DNA from: an uncultured Microbacteriaceae bacterium
GTDB lineage: Bacteria > Actinomycetota > Actinomycetes > Actinomycetales > Microbacteriaceae
NCBI GenBank assembly: GCA_946481135.1
Contig: CAMLMQ010000162.1
Coordinates: forward strand, 1 to 6,772
DNA length: 6,772 bases
Direction: 5' to 3'
Below the pieces are notes generated by a model. It did not search any database, was not told where the DNA came from, and saw only the letters and a list, made by a program, of their open reading frames with translations. This document shows positions 5,693 to 6,772 of this stretch, one piece after another. Every line of letters starts with the position of its first letter. The first letter of the stretch is position 1. The position numbers were made by a program, and so were the translations under genes.

Positions 5693-6772
5693 CCTCCCCG
5701 TTCCCGCCCGACTTCCTCTGGGGTGCCGCCACGAGCGCCTACCAGACCGAGGGCTCTCTCGACGCCGACGGCCGCGGACGCTCGGTGTGGGATGTGTTCG
5801 CGCAGCGACCCGGCGCGATCGAGGGTGGCGGCGACGCATCGGTCGCGACCGACTCCTACCGCCGCTGGCGCGAGGACATCGAGCTCATCGGCGACCTCGG
5901 GCTGCAGGCGTACCGCTTCTCGACGGCGTGGTCGCGCGTCGTGCCCGACGGCCGCGGTGCGATCAACGTCGCGGCGCTCGACCACTACGAGCGGTTCGTG
6001 GATGCCCTGCTGGAGAAGGGCGTCGAGCCCGTGCTCACGCTCAACCACTGGGACATGCCCGAGGCGCTCATGGACGAGGGCGGGTGGCTCGGCCGCGGCA
6101 GCGTCGACGCCTTCGTGCACTACGCGACCGCGGTCGCCGAGCGGCTCGGGGATCGCGTCCCGTGGTGGATCACCCAGAACGAGCCGTGGATCATCCAACT
6201 GCTCGGATATCAGCTCGGCATCCACGCGCCCGGGATCGCCGACCTGCCGTCGAGTGTGCGGGCCGGCCACCACATCCTGCTCGCGCACGGGGTCGCCTAC
6301 GACGCGATGCGTTCCCTCACATCGGGTCGCATCGCCGCCGGCCCCAACCTGCTGCCGTGCGTGCCGGCGACGGACTCCGAGGAGGATCGGCTCGCCGCGA
6401 TCGGCAGCGACGGCTACGTCAACCGCTGGTACCTCGACCCGCTCTTCCTCGGGCGGTACCCCGACGACATGCGGGAGCACTGGGAGCGGGTCGCCGGTCC
6501 GCTCGACTTCGTCCGCGACGGCGACCTCGAGCAGATCGGGGGGCGGATGGACTTCCTCGGCCTCAACTTCTACAGCCGGCGCGTCATGAAGGCGGCGGTC
6601 GCGGGCAAGAACGGCCGACCGTTCCCGTGGCAGGTCGTGCGCGCCCCCGAGGAGTCGCGGCTCACCGACGAGGGCACCGAGATCGTGCCCGGCGCCCTCA
6701 CCGACCTGCTCGTGCGGCTGAAGAACGACTACCCCGAGGTGCCGATCCTCATCACCGAGAACGGCCTCGTCT
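5689..6772 (+). CDS. GH1 beta-glucosidase-type enzyme, partial (3' end outside window)
   Basis: Retaining exo-beta-glycosidase, probably cytoplasmic since no signal peptide is seen. The 361 visible residues start with FLWGAATSAYQTEG (9-22), the GH1 N-terminal signature, with Q19 a glycone ligand. LNHWDMPEAL (118-127) carries the conserved His120-Trp121. The acid/base is E165 in ITQNEPW; most members have T-L/F/I-N-E-P, so Gln is a mild variant. The nucleophile is E357 in ITENG, six residues before the edge, so all catalytic residues are present. Family members are about 440-480 residues; roughly 100 are missing. ATG at 5689 overlaps the GH2 stop as ATGA and has AAAGGA at 5677-5682, so the two glycosidases are translated together. 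Beta-glucosidase is the likeliest activity, but GH1 also holds beta-galactosidases, beta-mannosidases and beta-fucosidases. The absence of phosphate-binding context (no PTS genes) argues against a 6-phospho-glycosidase. Confidence 0.92.
   Translation, partial: MTSPFPPDFLWGAATSAYQTEGSLDADGRGRSVWDVFAQRPGAIEGGGDASVATDSYRRWREDIELIGDLGLQAYRFSTAWSRVVPDGRGAINVAALDHYERFVDALLEKGVEPVLTLNHWDMPEALMDEGGWLGRGSVDAFVHYATAVAERLGDRVPWWITQNEPWIIQLLGYQLGIHAPGIADLPSSVRAGHHILLAHGVAYDAMRSLTSGRIAAGPNLLPCVPATDSEEDRLAAIGSDGYVNRWYLDPLFLGRYPDDMREHWERVAGPLDFVRDGDLEQIGGRMDFLGLNFYSRRVMKAAVAGKNGRPFPWQVVRAPEESRLTDEGTEIVPGALTDLLVRLKNDYPEVPILITENGLV

Noticed and set aside
5761..5800. A TGTGGGATGTG stretch inside the GH1 gene that resembles an operator half-site.
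   Set aside because: It has no matching right half and encodes the conserved SVWDVF segment of GH1, which explains it.
1..6772. CRISPR arrays, tRNA or rRNA genes, insertion sequences, attachment sites, phage or toxin-antitoxin genes.
   Set aside because: None seen. There are no spaced direct repeats, no transposase-like frames and no change in base composition; the whole window reads as one sugar-utilisation locus.

Overview
The window is a high-GC actinobacterial carbohydrate-utilisation locus. Codon third positions are almost all G or C, the promoters are of the TAnnnT type, and a CUT1 sugar importer without its own ATPase sits beside cytoplasmic glycosidases. Protein wording and operon style suggest a Microbacteriaceae-like organism, but that is inference; nothing in the window fixes the taxon.

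Layout. On the minus strand, read from about 3070 down to 1, there are a promoter with a LacI-type operator, a 17-codon leader ORF (2971-2918), sugar ABC permease 1 (2921-1920), permease 2 (1920-982), a strong hairpin directly after the permease 2 stop (974-930), a second promoter/operator unit (923-840), and a sugar-binding lipoprotein gene cut by the left edge (773-1). On the plus strand, starting from the same divergent region, are a GH2 glycosidase of beta-mannosidase type (3185-5692) and, overlapping it by 4 nt, a GH1 beta-glucosidase-type enzyme cut by the right edge (5689-6772). The 263-bp gap between permease 1 and the GH2 gene is regulatory; so is the 208-bp gap between permease 2 and the binding-protein gene.

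How it works together (inference from the families). The lipoprotein captures a short beta-linked oligosaccharide outside the cell and the two permeases bring it in. An ATPase encoded elsewhere (MsiK-like, shared between importers) would supply energy. The GH2 and GH1 enzymes, neither with a signal peptide, then trim non-reducing-end sugars in the cytoplasm. The GH2 plus GH1 pair fits beta-manno-, gluco-manno- or other beta-glycoside oligomers of plant origin; the exact sugar cannot be read from sequence. Four related dyad sequences with a TGTGG...CCACA pattern lie in the three promoter regions, which suggests that one LacI-family repressor, not encoded here, controls the whole locus.

The gene content is ordinary. 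The least ordinary signal is the start of the permease operon. A short ORF with a strong Shine-Dalgarno ends in a GTGA overlap with the permease 1 GTG start, and that overlap is the exact centre of a perfect 16-bp palindrome, so the permease start may open only when the leader is translated. The second point of note is that the binding-protein gene is last, separated from the permeases by a hairpin, and has its own promoter and operator.
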